A stretch of DNA of 62,000 nucleotides from Chrysomallon squamiferum (GCA_012295275.1 CM022671.1:35274183-35336182), one strand, 5' to 3'. Shown: positions 1 to 12,733, counted from the stretch's first letter. Numbers and translations are program-made. Notes: generated by a model not told the origin, from the letters alone.

Positions 1-817
1 CTACTAATATATATATATATAAATTTAATTCACACGATAACAGTCTGTCCCATCCAAGGATGTATAAGAACTGTACTTTTACAAAACGTACTCAGTGGAT
101 ATTTAGATAAGAGATTACAGATTTATTAACACAGAAAACACAGAGAACAAAGTAAACAGTCGAGTCATGTAGATCACGTACACATCATTTCCACGTTAGA
201 CAAACAAACCAGGCAAGTCTCGCACTTGTTCTCGTAGGTTCCGAGTTCGAATCCATACACCAGCTCATGTCAGAAACTGTTGTAAAAAACACACAGTTCT
301 CTAACTAAAACACTAACGTATTAACAGTAAAACTGACACAGACAGGCGGTCGAAGGCGTCATGTGTCTGGGAGGGAAAAATTTGTAATAGCTGACAGGAG
401 AAAAAAACACATTATACAGTAGCAGGTTTTTTGTTCTAGTTTTTCTGGCAAATGTAAGCGACACTATGCGATTATTTATAAACACGAGAAATATTTGACA
501 GCAAATGCATCATTTTAAACAACTGTTAATCAATAACAGTAGTTCTTTGTATGACATCAGTTAAAAAAAATCATTTATATTCAAATAATAATAATAATAA
601 TACAATAAAACAGAATAAAACAAAATAAAATAAAATAAAACAAAATAAAATAAAATAAAATAAAATGTAAATAAATAAACAAATAATACTGTTTTTCTAC
701 AGTTAAAAGTAAAATTTGTAGTTTCGTTAAACACTCATTCATTCATTCATTCATTCATCCGTTCACCCGTCCGTCTATTCGTTCTTTCGTTCCTAGTGTT
801 TACCGCGCAGTACTTAC
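1..817. other. Flank/intron 3' of the SLC13-like exon, no coding signal
   Basis: On the minus strand this is the start of the first intron of the SLC13-like gene. I see no further exon. It holds an AT-rich run of TAAAA/AAATA units (about 585-680) and an (ATTC)n microsatellite (about 733-758). The string GTTCGAATCC near 245-254 fits a pol III B-box, but no convincing A-box or tRNA fold accompanies it, so at most it is a decayed tRNA-derived SINE. Confidence 0.5.
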
Positions 818-1030
818 TGGTGTGTTCTGTATTACTGGTAGAGGCAGCAGAATGACTGGAACCAGGAACACAATAATAACAGATCTGAGAGACCACATTT
901 GTCTCAGGACGCTGGGGCGCTGTGTCGTTTCCTCCACGGAAACGTCTTCGTTCACGGCCCCATTCTCGACCACGACATCAGAGCTTCTGGCCGTTGCTGA
1001 AGGTGTCGCTGCTGCCTCCGTTGATGACAT
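818..1030 (-). CDS. SLC13: SLC13-family (INDY-like) Na+/carboxylate transporter, first coding exon
   Basis: Seen: a minus-strand exon of 71 codons starting at the ATG at 1030. It ends at 818 in front of a textbook donor (GTAAGTA on the minus strand), in phase 0. An in-frame TAG at 1061-1063 fixes this ATG as the first available one. Residues 1-40 are polar and acidic (cytosolic tail). Residues 41-70 are a basic Trp-Ser-x-Arg-Ser segment followed by a hydrophobic helix ending LLPLPVI. Family knowledge: SLC13 di/tricarboxylate transporters begin their first membrane segment with 'W--RS--IVF-VP--LLPLP', which matches closely. The product would be a plasma-membrane sodium-coupled importer of citrate/succinate-type substrates. 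The N-terminal tail is longer than in vertebrate SLC13A2/3/5. Only this exon is in the window; the transport core lies past the left edge. A related anion transporter is the main alternative. The symbol names the family, not a specific orthologue. Confidence 0.72.
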
Positions 1031-1310
1031 GTCTGTTGTGATTGTTGACGACGTTACAAACTAGCTATGTTGGAGTGCTATGAAATGACAGTAAACATTA
1101 AATTCAGTTTAAAATATCCAGGTAATAATGAGACGGATAATTTAAATAAAAACACGTGTGTATGAATACAGAATTAAATAATTGCTTGTTGCAGATAAAT
1201 ACCTTTTTTTTTTTATCATTAGATTACAGAACTCGTTACATCGTATGCAAATCTAAGGGGGCTTTACCATATGGATTCCATTTTTTTTTTTTTTTTTACT
1301 CGACTAGAAT

Positions 1311-1323
1311 TTCATTTATTCAT

Positions 1324-1374
<51 letters not shown>

Positions 1375-1440
1375 TTTTCATATTTAATTATTTATCTACT
1401 TATTTATTTACTTATTTATCTGTTTAGTTAGTTTCATATT
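1311..1440. repeat. (TTTA)n microsatellite
   Basis: About 65 bp of near-perfect TTTA units followed by decayed units. The open frame across it (Ile-Leu-Phe-Tyr repeats) is an artefact. Confidence 0.95.
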
Positions 1441-1809
1441 TATTTTACATTATTTCATTTTTTAATATATACCGAAACCAATACTATCTGCAGAAGAAAA
1501 AAAAAAATAAAAAAGTTTGACAACAATGGCGGCTCTCCATACCAGCCCTTTCCTGAAATTACGAATACGCCCCTATAGCTGGTCGTTGACCTTCAGTGAG
1601 TATTTAGTTCACAACCCGATATATAAATGTACACAGTCTTCTCTCTGATTATGACAGGGTAAACAGATATAATACGTAAATACAATCTTTACCTTCTGAC
1701 CGCATCATTGATTTCTTGAAAATGTATTTCATAGAATGAATTCGATCAAAACAGCTGCTTTAAATTATATATGTATGTATGTGTTCGTGAGATACAAATT
1801 AACACAGAT

Positions 1810-1916
<107 letters not shown>

Positions 1917-3108
1917 GATTCAGTAAAATGTTTTTATGTATCGAGATAAAAAGAGTGAATATATTTATGTGTGTAAATGACAGCTGCATACAAACAGAAT
2001 GAGTCAGAGAAAGAGAGAGATAGAAAGATAGATAGATGTAAAGAAGACGAACAGAGAGAGAGGAAATGCGTGTCTGTGTGTGGTTTGCGTGTGTGTGAGA
2101 GAGAGAGAGTGAATGAGTGAGGGACAGAGAGAGAGAAGAGAGAGAGAGAGAAAAAAGAGAGTGTGAGACAAAGAAAGAGAGAGAGAGAGAGAGACAACAA
2201 AACTGTTATAAAATATTTTTTACAATTAACGATTACTGAAAAAGATTAAGATAGATTATTACACTTTTAAATAAAAACACAAAACAGATATAAAATGTCG
2301 GAGACAGAAAAATAGGGTAATCTGGCTAAGACGAAGTCTTGAACTTAACATAAAGGACAGAAAGTTGACGTTTCGAAAAAAAAAATAATGTCGTCTCTTG
2401 TAAATATGAAAAATGTTTTTGCTAAAATTCGAAGAACATATTTATTATACAGACATATTTATATTTTTCATTTATTATCTATTAAAATAATTATTTCATT
2501 TTAAATATATATAAAGAAACAAATATAAATACATAAATTAATAAATAATAGAAAAATAGTAATTAACAGATTAATGAAGATGATCAGTCAGATCGTTTCT
2601 GCAATACCAGTCAATATCCCGGTATTTTTAATTAAAGTCTAATAATTATTTTTGTTTTACACTTTTTCAAAGTTGAAATAAATGAAACAATATATGAAAT
2701 AAAAATATTTGATTAAGTGAAATTTAAAATAATTTCTCTTGTCGAATACCTTCAGATATTAAAGGGACATTTTCGTGATGGTGGCCATAAAAATGATAAC
2801 ACCGCTTGATGATTTGTCACTACTAAGTAATACGTGGGAGAATCACGTTATTTTCTACCTGTAATCATGAAACAGCGAAACACTGTGATTAGATAAGCAT
2901 TTCGGTGTCGCTGTTTTGTTTTCGTATCGGAGCAGGTTGATGTATTTTAATTGGGTTAGATCACAATGAAGGCAAAAATAGCTGAGTGTGTGTTTGTAAA
3001 ATTTTCATGCTGAATATTATCAACTTTTTTTGGTAGTGTTTGGTTCAGTCTGTCTTTCTTTCCCTCTGTTCTACCAGTCTGCATCTCTGTCTGTCTCCCT
3101 ACCGGTTT

Positions 3109-3139
3109 CTTTGAGTGTGTGTGTGTTATATATATAGAT

Positions 3140-3190
<51 letters not shown>

Positions 3191-3416
3191 TGCATGTATG
3201 TCTGTATATATCTATCTATCTATATATATGTCTGTTTTTATCTGTCTATTTGTCTCTCTGTATCTATCTGTCCATCTATCTACATATCTCTCTGTCTGTC
3301 TGTCTAAGTGTCAGTGTGATGTATGTCTGTCTCAATCTATCTGTATTTATTTATCTATTATATCTGTTCTATTTTTATTATCTGTATGTCTTTCTGCATG
3401 TTTTTCTGTCAGTCTC

Positions 3417-3459
<43 letters not shown>

Positions 3460-3480
3460 GTCTGTCTGTCTGTCTGTTTA
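3109..3480. repeat. Compound TG/CA/TA then (TCTA/TCTG)n microsatellites
   Basis: Alternating TG, CA and TA tracts (3109-3188) pass into imperfect TCTG/TATC units and a clean (ATCT)n run around 3417-3477. Confidence 0.93.
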
Positions 3481-3569
3481 CCTATCTACATCATTCAAGT
3501 CTATCTTATTCAACTATTTCTTTAATTACTTATTTTTATTTTGTCTCACTTTTCCACTTTTTCTCTTCT

Positions 3570-3571
3570 CT

Positions 3572-3603
<32 letters not shown>

Positions 3604-3635
3604 CCTTTTTAAAGTTGTTTTTTTTTTTTTTTTTG
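3570..3635. repeat. Poly-T tracts
   Basis: Two long T runs separated by a short mixed sequence (CCTTTTTAAAGTTG). Confidence 0.9.
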
Positions 3636-4237
3636 GTTCAGTTTATTCATCTTTTGTTTGATTTTTTTGAGTAAATCAAATAGAGAACTTAATAACACTT
3701 AGTTAAAACTATATTTTTTTCTTCATTGTTGGTTCATTATTTATTATTTTTATAATTATTTTAATTTTAATTTTAATTTAATTTATTTTATTTTATTTCT
3801 AAATAAATTTATGTTCCATGATTACAAAGTATAATAAACAACAAAATACTAGTAAATACGTAATATATTTACTTTCACACGTTGTTATTTTTCTAGTTAC
3901 TCTATTTCATATATACAGAGAAATAAAACTAACTGATTTTTGTTTTTAAAGTGCTTGTATGCTAATTACAACGACTCACCTGCAAGCTCTGAACGGGCAC
4001 AGTCCACTGTGGTCGTTCACAAATCCCACGTCTAAATAAATCGAACGATGTCGTTTTCTCCCTCACAAGTCAACTTGCTAATACAAAAAACAAACTCATT
4101 AACCCGTCTACTACCGTGTAAAACAACAGAACACACTGCATAAACCCAGACGTTTTTATTATCGTATATTCAATATTCATAATTTTCGTAGTTATTTTTT
4201 TTTTATGGTTTTTTTTTTTTTTTTTTTTGAATTTGAA

Positions 4238-4410
4238 GGTCAATGCGAGCGCAGACGACACCAGATGAAAAAAGCGGGAAGTGAAGAAACTGGCACGTGC
4301 GTGATGGTTCTCGGATTTGAACTGACAGAGTACACGGCACGTACGTGTCCGTACGTTTGTTGTACGTGGTGTTTGCGTGTGCTGCAGGCCAAACACGGAA
4401 ACTGAACGAA
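4238..4410. promoter_or_regulatory. GC-richer CpG-containing island, possible promoter or untranslated exon
   Basis: A sharp compositional rise over the flanks. It carries a CACGTG E-box (in GGCACGTGCG), and ACGTACGT and CGTACG palindromes cluster at about 4325-4370. It lies between the divergent SLC13-like and RIMBP-like genes, so it could serve either one. Both strands are open for 60-110 codons, but nothing is recognisable and there is no clear splice pair. Functional assignment is inference. Confidence 0.3.
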
Positions 4411-4578
4411 GACGTAGTTTTACAAACAGTTATGTTCTGAAGTTAACGGTATCTGATAGTTTAAGTGTGTAATATACCTACTATGACCCAGCTCTGTTTC
4501 TGTTATTTTAAATAAACATCACCATACACACAAACACATATATGTAATCCTAAATACAGCTATTCACACAGATTTAGT

Positions 4579-4621
4579 CATATATATATATATATATGTA
4601 TGTGTATATATATATATATAT

Positions 4622-4660
<39 letters not shown>

Positions 4661-4682
4661 TAGATATAGATATAGATATATA
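4579..4682. repeat. (TA)n / (GATA)n microsatellite
   Basis: TA runs flank about nine ATAG tetranucleotide units followed by ATATAG hexamers. Confidence 0.95.
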
Positions 4683-5244
4683 GGCACACAGGCCTACACA
4701 GATACATTCACATACACATAAGTAAAGTACCTACTTACATATATACCCATCGATATAGATAGGTATTATAACAGTGAAAAACTTTCATATTCTCTGTTAT
4801 TATTTTCTAATTTTGCTTTTGAGCTAATTCTGGGGAATGTAGCTAAGGAGCAAGGTACTGGTTGACCTAGACAATAACAAAGTCAGGCTGAAATGACTTT
4901 TCAATGGGAACTGATTTTGTTGTATTTCTACTCAGCCTTTTTATTAAACTATTTTAAAACGGTTACGGAACCATCTAAGTGGATATGTCTTTGTTATATG
5001 TTTAATTGCTGTTATTTCTTTGTGCCGTAATAATGTATCTAGCTTCTGGCAAGTTTATCTTGCTCTTAGTTGTCCCGTTGGCAGGTTTTGACCAGTTTTT
5101 ATTTAAATTTATTATTTATTACTTAATATGCTAAATATTGGTACATAGACATAAATAAAAGTACACGCATACATACTTACACATGTACATAAATTATAGA
5201 TTCACACTCATGCTCAGATACATACATGTAATAATAAAGTACAT

Positions 5245-5281
<37 letters not shown>
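5245..5281. repeat. (CA)n microsatellite
   Basis: Clean CA dinucleotide run. Confidence 0.95.
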
Positions 5282-5285
<4 letters not shown>

Positions 5286-5529
5286 TATATGCATATTTAT
5301 TAAAGCGTTAAATAACATCTCTCACACCACATCAACATATTCAGTTTGAACACGATGACTCATTTCATTTTTTAAATTATTATTATTTTTTTAAATCTAT
5401 TTATCATTAATAAAATATATGTGCAGTTATCATTGAACTGCGATGTCAGCACACTGCATAATCGGCGACGTAAGCACGCAGTGTCGTGACACACGTCTGC
5501 AACGTTGTGATATACTAACAGTTTGTTTA

Positions 5530-5760
5530 CGTGTACATGTACACACACGCATGCACTCACAGACACACTCACACAAAAATACATATATACATTCATGCTT
5601 ACATACACACACACACACACACATATATATATACATACATATATATATATATATACACATACATACATACATACATACATACAATATATACATACACACA
5701 CACATCCACACACACACATACATAATACATACATACACACACACACACATTCATACGTAC
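5530..5760. repeat. CA/TA/CATA compound microsatellite
   Basis: Interleaved CA, TA and CATA units over about 230 bp. The His-Thr-Tyr-Ile open frames in both strands are artefacts of the repeat. Confidence 0.93.
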
Positions 5761-5845
5761 CTACCTACGTGTGCCTATGAGTAGATGGTTGTGTCTGTGT
5801 ATCTGTGTGGATGTGCTGTTATAGTTCTCTGAAGTGGTCCTAAAA

Positions 5846-5990
5846 TAATAATAATAAGAAGAAGAAGAAGGAGAAGAAGAAGAAGAAGAAGAAGAAGAAG
5901 AAGAAGAAGAAGAAGAAGAAGAAGAAGAAGATTAATAATAACAAATAAATAAAATAAAATAAAATAAAATAAAATAAAATCCAAGTTAAA
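5846..5990. repeat. (AAT)n-(GAA)n-(AATAA)n compound tract
   Basis: A purine-only (GAA)n run of about 75 bp flanked by AAT units, then AAATA pentanucleotides. Long GAA/TTC tracts can form triplex DNA; this is general knowledge, not shown here. Confidence 0.95.
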
Positions 5991-6656
5991 GTTGTTTATA
6001 TATATATATATATATATAAGTATATATATACACACACACACAGTAATATTCTAAGGGAGACAACTCCAGTACCCCGAGGGGTAACAGAGTTAATGGTATT
6101 AATCGGAAGTGAACTATACTAAAACGATGAGTTTCATTCCGACAGTAAAGTTCTTTAGATGCTTGGGTTGGTTAAGGTAATTTAGAAGTAGTACAGCAGC
6201 CAGATCGAGTTTGAGTTCCACAGCGTTGAACTGGTTCGGTGTTGATTTTTAGTTAGAGTGCTGTTTGAACTGTCCGACATTTGTTGAAGTGAAATTAAAG
6301 TGAAAGAAGTTATTTCTTATGGTTCTTCCATGTTTGTTTTCTGTGTGCGTGGGATCTTTCTGAATATTTGTCGTATGTATGTGTATGTATGTTTGTGCAT
6401 GCGTTTGTGTGTGTGTGGTGTAGAGAAATGAAAAATGGACTTTCAGGTAGTTGTAATTATAACTTGGAAAAAAAAGAAAAAAAAAAGAAGAGAATTTCAG
6501 TAGATAGGTTTTATGTAAGTGTATCTATGTAACATTTTATAATTTTCTATGCGACTGTAATATACGATTTCAGAAAAGATTTTTTGATTTTCTTTTTATT
6601 CTCATAATATTACTGTTTTTGATATTTTATTTTATTTTTATTTTTTTTTTTTATTA

Positions 6657-6657
<1 letters not shown>

Positions 6658-6699
<42 letters not shown>
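6658..6699. repeat. (TA)n microsatellite
   Basis: About 20 TA units. Confidence 0.95.
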
Positions 6700-6704
<5 letters not shown>

Positions 6705-8234
6705 TAGCATCCTCATTGTCATCATTATTTTTATTTATTTAACAGTCAATAAATAACCACCATGATTCAGAGGGAGATAACTCCTGGATGTTCTTTTTGT
6801 TCAATTGTCAACAGAATTAAGGAATTCACCTGTCAGACTAATATCATCTAAAACTTCTCTGAAAGAGCTGGTAACAGAAAATAATGTGTAGTAGAAACTG
6901 AACTGGTCCACTGTACGTTGTAATCAAACTGATTTACAAAATGTGTGATTTATGATGACGCTGTAAAGGTTCTGTGTTGAAATAAAGTAATAAATGCAAC
7001 ACATCTGACTACATTTTGCATAAATTTAAGATTATCACTAGACACAAGTATATCAACATTTTGAATTTTGGCGTTCTGTTATACAGAATTATTTACTGTT
7101 GTTGTAGAAGTATAATCACTACTGGACACACAGAAAAAATAAAAATAAAAAAACCCACAAAAAACAACCCCACATTGTTATGTGAAAGGAAGTAACGATC
7201 ACTGCGACTATAAATATTTCATCAATATTATTTTACAAAGAAAACAAATATATATATTTATATATATATAAATTCGATTTGTATGTATTCTGTCATAACA
7301 ATTATCGATTTCGGTGGCGATACAAACTATAAATGCCTTTTTTATTTTTGTTTTTGTTGTTGTTGTTGTTATTATTATTAACAATATGTAGTTTGTCACT
7401 ATGAAACTCGGAAGTTATTAATAATAAAGAAAACAGATGTATTTTTTTTTACGTATTTTTTACAAAGAATTACCCAGTGTGAAAAGTGATCTGATGAAAA
7501 CATTCCATTATACAGCGTCTGCCTCTTCTCCAGCGACTGACTACTGACTGAATGATTATTATATCATTTAATGCATGTTATCGATTCTCCTTGGAATAAA
7601 CTAAAAAGAAATATTTCAGACGATTGTGATTAACATACAAGTGGACATACAACAACTTGTGTAACGTTAAATGGTTACGTGAATCGGTATCTCAAAAGAA
7701 TACGCAAATGTGATGTAAATTTAGAACATCTAACGTTAAACTTCCTTCTGAAACTGGGCGATGGTTAACATTCTAAGAGAAAATAGAAAATGTCATATTT
7801 TCATATTTATAATCTTGACAAAACTGTAGATGAATATCGTTGCATGTAATGATCCTATATTTTTGAATGTTAGAAACGGTATACCACACAAACACACATG
7901 GCATCCAAATATATTTTCATATAATAATTTGTTTAATAGCAAAAATATCTTTATATTAAAAGACTTATGTTTGTTAATAAGGACTATATGCAAACTTCCA
8001 CACATGTGCGTTTTAATTTTGTTATTATTTTATTTGTAACACATTCTTCTCGTGCTGTAATCCTACAGTTTATGAAAATAAAGTCACTGTCACTGATTGA
8101 CTGGTAGATCGATCGATCGATCGATTGATTGATTGACTGATTTGGTTGGTTGGCTCTTTGATTATTTGCTTGTTTCTTTGATTATTTATTTATTTATTTA
8201 TTTGTCTTAATTGTTATTTAAAACCAAGTGTTAT

Positions 8235-8242
8235 TTTAACAA

Positions 8243-8296
<54 letters not shown>

Positions 8297-8570
8297 GCTT
8301 TTTTTATTTGCTTGCTTTTTTATTTGCTTGCTTTTTTTTTTTGTTTATGTAATATTACTTTTTTTGTTAATATTCCTGGTGTATATTATTAAATACTTTT
8401 AATCTATATTTTTATTTTTTATTGCTTATTTTATTTTATTTTCATTATTATTGTTGTTGTTGCTGTTGTTGTTGTTCTTCTTCTTCTCCTCTTTCTTCCC
8501 CCTCTTCCTTATTATTTTTTTATTTTTTATTATTATTATTTTTTTTTTTTTTTTTTTTTTTTTTGAACAG
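8235..8570. repeat. (TTA)n, (GTT)n and poly-T cluster
   Basis: (TTA)n at about 8238-8297, then pyrimidine-rich TTG/TTC units, then poly-T at about 8540-8565. Confidence 0.92.
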
Positions 8571-8639
8571 AACGTTTCTGAAGATTTTTTTTTTTTGTTG
8601 TTTGTTTGTTTATTTTTCTTTTTATCTTTCCATTCTGTT

Positions 8640-9330
8640 AATTCCGGATTACTCACTGAAGTCTGTTGAAGAAATCAAACCGAGTTCAAGCGCACCACAT
8701 CTCAAACGCACGCCCATTAATAAAATCCATGCAGGTAATAACAGGCCTAACGGAAGTTTGTACCACGTGATCATCGATATCTAAGAACAACAACATTTCA
8801 ACTTTTCTGGCGCTGTGCAATAAGACTGCAGTCGAATTATCGAAAGAAGAAAAAAAAGACACATACGGCGCTTCCACTTGATTGCGACAAAGGGGATACA
8901 AATTGAATGAAAAACGAGGGAAACATGGAAATTACTGTTTTCTCCTACCGCTCAGTGTTTTGACAGGCGAGAGGGAATTTCCCGGTATCGGATCAATTTA
9001 CAATCGCTTCAAGCTTTTTTAGCCCATGTGGGATTTTCTGACCTGTTCGTTCACGTCTGCTCTCTGCTGACAGGCGCCAACTCGGAGTCCGGAGAAAGTG
9101 AATATTATTATTATTATTGTGATGGTAATTGGGATTAATTCGTGATTGGATGTGATTATCAGTTAATGAATCGAGTGTTCTCACCTGCGGAGGGTTTAAG
9201 TTTAAATCTGGTGTTGTGTAATACGGTTTATTAAAGAAGTGAGAGAGAGAGAGAGAAAATACTTTCGTTGGATACGAAGGTAAAACGAAAGAGAAGAAGT
9301 GACGTAGTGTAACTTTCAGGTAAATTTGAT
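8640..9330 (+). promoter_or_regulatory. Candidate promoter / 5' untranslated exon of the RIMBP-like gene
   Basis: About 690 bp of more complex, GC-richer sequence in a repeat-filled neighbourhood. No ORF here looks coding. A CACGTG-type element occurs in ACCACGTGATCA (about 8763). A TGACGTAG CRE-like half site lies at about 9300, directly before TTTCAG/GTAAATT, which would make a donor with the exon ending at 9319. This is consistent with a non-coding first exon about 2.3 kb upstream of the first coding exon. Inference only; transcript data would decide it. Confidence 0.3.
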
Positions 9331-9904
9331 AGTAAAATCCAGAACGTGCTACAAAATTATTACTGAATAAATAAATAAATAAATAAATAAACACTTTAGT
9401 GTAAATAAGAAAATAATATCTGTATAAAATATATCATCAATCTAAAAAAAAAAAAAAAAAAAGAAAATGAATCGACAAGATTTAAATAAATATTTTTTTT
9501 TTATCTGAAATTATATCTTTGGTATTGCACAGTAAAAATGTAAGTTTGAGTGATTTATTGTCAGTAAGATTTGTTTTCAAATTTATTATTCTCACCTTTT
9601 TGGGACCAATAAAAAACTATACTACAATATTTTTTTTTTTTTTTTAATTCTTATAATCATGCATCATTCAACTTTTTGACATATATATTAAGTAATTTTG
9701 TTTTAAAGGTGGAGCTACATAGGATACAAAAGGATGGTTCTTGAATCAAGTTGGTCTCTCCAGCAATGTTCTCCATCAAGTTTTCACTCAAACAGGAAAC
9801 TCACTGTAACACTAATTAGCAGCATGGCTAAACAGTCAGTAACAACAGCAGTTGGCTAATAAAATAATAAATTCAACAGGAAACACACATTACCACTAAT
9901 AAAA

Positions 9905-9943
<39 letters not shown>

Positions 9944-11592
9944 GTGAAATTAACAAAAAGAAGAAAAATAACAACAAAATTGAACAAAATTATAACACTT
10001 GTTTTAACTCTTCAGAAGTTTAAAGTAAAATATTCATAGCAAAACACAAAAATTCAGCAAGAAATATAAATTTATTAATAAGGGAAATCCCCTTCAAAAA
10101 AAAAACCTTTCAACATTGCAAATTAGGCACACTATTGGAATAATTCATGAAATTCAGAAAACCAATTGAAAATAATGAACAAAGATTTTGCAAGAATATT
10201 GCAAATTATATAAGATATTCAGCAAAAATATAGAAAATAATGTGAAAAAGAAATCAGCAAAAAATATTGCAAATAATAAAAAAAAAAATTACCAATAACA
10301 TGAAAGAAATTCAACAATAACATTGTAAATAAGTTTTAAAAATAAAAAAAAAAAAAAGAAGAAAATAGCAGCGACAGAATGCTAGTGCTTGTTTGGAGAA
10401 GTTGAGAAAACTTTGACAAAGTGAGAGAGAGAGAGAGAAACACATGTTCCACAAATACACGCGGAATCTGTGTTGTCAGATTGACTGTGGACTGTAGGAT
10501 TCCCAGTCTTACGCTCTGCAGTTCCTCCTGTGAGCCACCTCTCCTTTGAGAAAGCAGAGCTGTTTAACCAAGACTTAGAGATGTGAAGAACCAGACATAT
10601 GGATGGTAACAGCTGGACACACAGGTACAGACAAACAGACAGTCTTACATGACAGCGTTAGATGACTATCTCTGTTTAGATGGCGATGTGTTTTGCATAT
10701 TCGTGTGTAGATTACAAAAGTTAATGCACTGTTTTGTTTGATGTGTTAAAAGTCACTTTTTATTGATTTATGAATCGTTGTGTTAGGTTTGTTTATTAAT
10801 TTAAACATCAAGTTGTCTTTCTTTTGTGTGCTGTTTAAAACTTGCCATTATATTTCTGAGAACGAGGATTCGAAGTGTTTCAGAGTGTTCAATGAAGCAT
10901 GAGTCGTGTGGTAATCCAGGCATGGAGTTTTGTCGAAGATCTTTAAATTGGCATGACTGTGAACTTTAACCTTCGTGCAGTGACAGTACATGTGTAATGA
11001 GCAGTTTTATTTTCTGCTATTGTGAGGAGTACGAGCAGACTGTAAAATACTCATTGTTGTAACTGTTGATGTGTTTCACAGATAGACCCTTCTCAGTGCT
11101 TTTAATAATGTACACACAACCATCAGTGGAAAGTGTTGTTAGTGGAAAAACAGCTGAAAAGATGTAAAACATAACTTATGTAATGTTTAACATGAAGAAA
11201 AAAAACTTCATTTATTTTCTTAAACAATCTCACCTGATGAAAGCCAAAGGGGTTTTTGTTTTTTATGTTGTTGTTTTTTTAAAATTCTGAAACAGTTCAT
11301 ATATTTTTGACAAATGATGAATGATAATTGATTATTTAATGTAGTTTATTGAAAAGCCAGATGTCTCTTTTCAGCAAGTGATTTAGTGGATTAAGTCATA
11401 GTTTTTAAATAAATAAATATATAAAAACAACAAGAACAATTTCAAAGAAAATAATACAAAAGTTAGAGAAAAGAAAACTTAAGACTAAAGATAAGCAAAA
11501 AATAATATCAATAGCAATAATAAAATTTATCAGTGAAGAAGATTTTAATAAAATAAAAAAAAATCTATGTTTAAGGTAAATGATAAGATTTA
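9331..11592. other. Region upstream of the first coding exon of the RIMBP-like gene
   Basis: AT-rich, with poly-A/poly-T and an (AATA)n tract at 9902-9944. If the donor at 9319 is used this is intron; otherwise it is promoter or 5' UTR. A more complex block at about 10370-10620 is described separately. An in-frame TAA at 11584-11586 lies just before the coding exon. Confidence 0.45.
10440..10600 (-). repeat. Possible tRNA-derived SINE remnant
   Basis: On the minus strand GGTGGCTCACAGGAGG is reminiscent of a pol III A-box region. About 30 bp later comes GGGAATCC, a poor B-box. The block is GC-richer than its surroundings. Weak support; it could equally be unique 5' UTR. Confidence 0.2.
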
Positions 11593-12716
11593 ATGATGGC
11601 ATCAATTGTACCATCACGAAGATTCTCAGGCAGTCGGTACAGAGATGAGTATGAACTTGAGTTCAGCGACTTGAGTCCGAGTCGGGCTTCCAGTCCGGCC
11701 AGTGCCAGGTCCGAGGGTCCGCGGATTCGCCACAACCCGAAAGTGGATGAGTATCGCAGAAAGATTGCGAGACTGAAGAGTGAGTTAGAACTGGAGAAAT
11801 CTAAAAGCAAACACGTGCTGAAAGAGAAGTCGAAAGAGCTGAAACATTTACGTTCTCAGCACGACGAGGACAAGAAAAGCGAACTCCAGTCCATCGAGGA
11901 ACGACTGAAAGAACGAATGAAGAAGGACGTGATTCGAATGAGAGAAGAGCTGATAAAGGAGAAGGACGCGGAGCTGCAGCAGGTGCTGAAGTACAAGGAG
12001 GACGAGATTGAGCAGCTCAAGTCCAGACTGTCGCAGAGAACAGAAAACACAGGAGGAAACCAGATGACGAGAAACACCTGGCAAAAGAAAACGGAACCAA
12101 TTCGCCAGAAGGTGAAAAACACCTGAAAGGTGATTCGAAGGAAAGTGGAACCAGTGAAAGAAGTGGCGAAGCGGAGAAAAGCAAAGGTTCAATTCGGTTC
12201 AGGGACATGGACATTTTCAGAAAAATGGAAGAGGAGATTCAGAATCTGAAGGACGAGAACGTTCAGTGGGAGGAGAAGTACAGGAGGAAGTGTAAGGAGG
12301 AGGTTGCCAGGCAGGAGGAGCTGAACAAGGTGAAGGCCGGGTATGATGCTGAGGTGAGGAGAGTGATCAGTGAGTCAAAGAAGCTGGCTCTGGGAAACCT
12401 GAAAAAACTGAAAAGAGCAGAAATAGCTCTCAGTGAGAGTTTCTTTTCCGAGGACGAAAGTGTGACGTGTTCGTTGACATCAACACCAGCATCAGTATGC
12501 AGCAACATCGTCACAACAACCACAATGTCCGACTCGTCACATCGCACAACACCATCTGAGGGTGTCGAGAGAATGTTGCCACAGCTGCCGATGGAGGATG
12601 GTTGTAGCAGGTCTGTGTCTGTTGTTGATGATGTAGCAATGAGCAGAAGAAGCAGCATCACGTCACTGGCTCGTCTGTTTACAGGTGACCACAGTGAAAC
12701 AACACCTGGTGAACAG
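11593..12716 (+). CDS. RIMBP: Large first coding exon, coiled-coil N-terminus of a RIMBP-like protein (one apparent frameshift)
   Basis: Seen: the ATG at 11593 is preceded by an in-frame TAA (11584). The frame is open to a TGA at 12124. A second frame, offset by one base, is open from 12012 through a strong CAG/GTGAGT donor at 12716/12717, ending in phase 0. The exon is 1124 nt, one short of a multiple of three. Residues 1-45 are Ser/Arg-rich. From about residue 50 there is a charged heptad-like coiled coil (HNPKVDEYRRKIARLKSELE onward). The second frame gives another coiled coil (IFRKMEEEIQNLKDEN onward) and a Ser/Thr-rich tail with an RRSS patch. Its GC content contrasts strongly with its flanks. 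Assignment to the RIMBP gene rests on strand, compatible phase and position, not on sequence match. A JAKMIP-like or unrelated coiled-coil gene is the alternative. The coding nature is confident; the gene membership is not. Confidence 0.6.
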
Positions 12717-12733
12717 GTGAGTAGTTGTTGTTA

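Larger units (their letters stand above)
4411..8640. other. Intergenic, repeat-rich, no gene seen
   Basis: Contains TA/GATA, CA, CATA, GAA, AATAA, (TA)n, (TTA)n and (GTT)n tracts. The more unique segments (about 4780-5150, 6040-6600, 6730-7200, 7400-8090) show no exon-like reading frame with splice borders. Confidence 0.5.

Noticed and set aside
237-254. B-box-like GTTCGAATCC suggesting a tRNA gene
   Set aside because: No acceptor or anticodon stems can be drawn and there is no A-box at the right distance.
822-1064. 80-codon plus-strand frame
   Set aside because: Antisense shadow of the SLC13-like exon, whose minus-strand frame shows the transporter motif and a donor.
3115-3674. Regularly spaced short repeats that could suggest a CRISPR-like array
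   Set aside because: Plain microsatellites (TATC/TCTG) without unique spacers, in an animal genome.
4835-4890. tRNA/SINE-like string (GTAGCTAAGGAGCAAGGTACTGG)
   Set aside because: Resembles an A-box region, but no B-box follows; it could be chance.
11848-12192. Minus-strand frames opposite the large coiled-coil exon
   Set aside because: Shadows of the plus-strand coding sequence, caused by its purine-rich codons.
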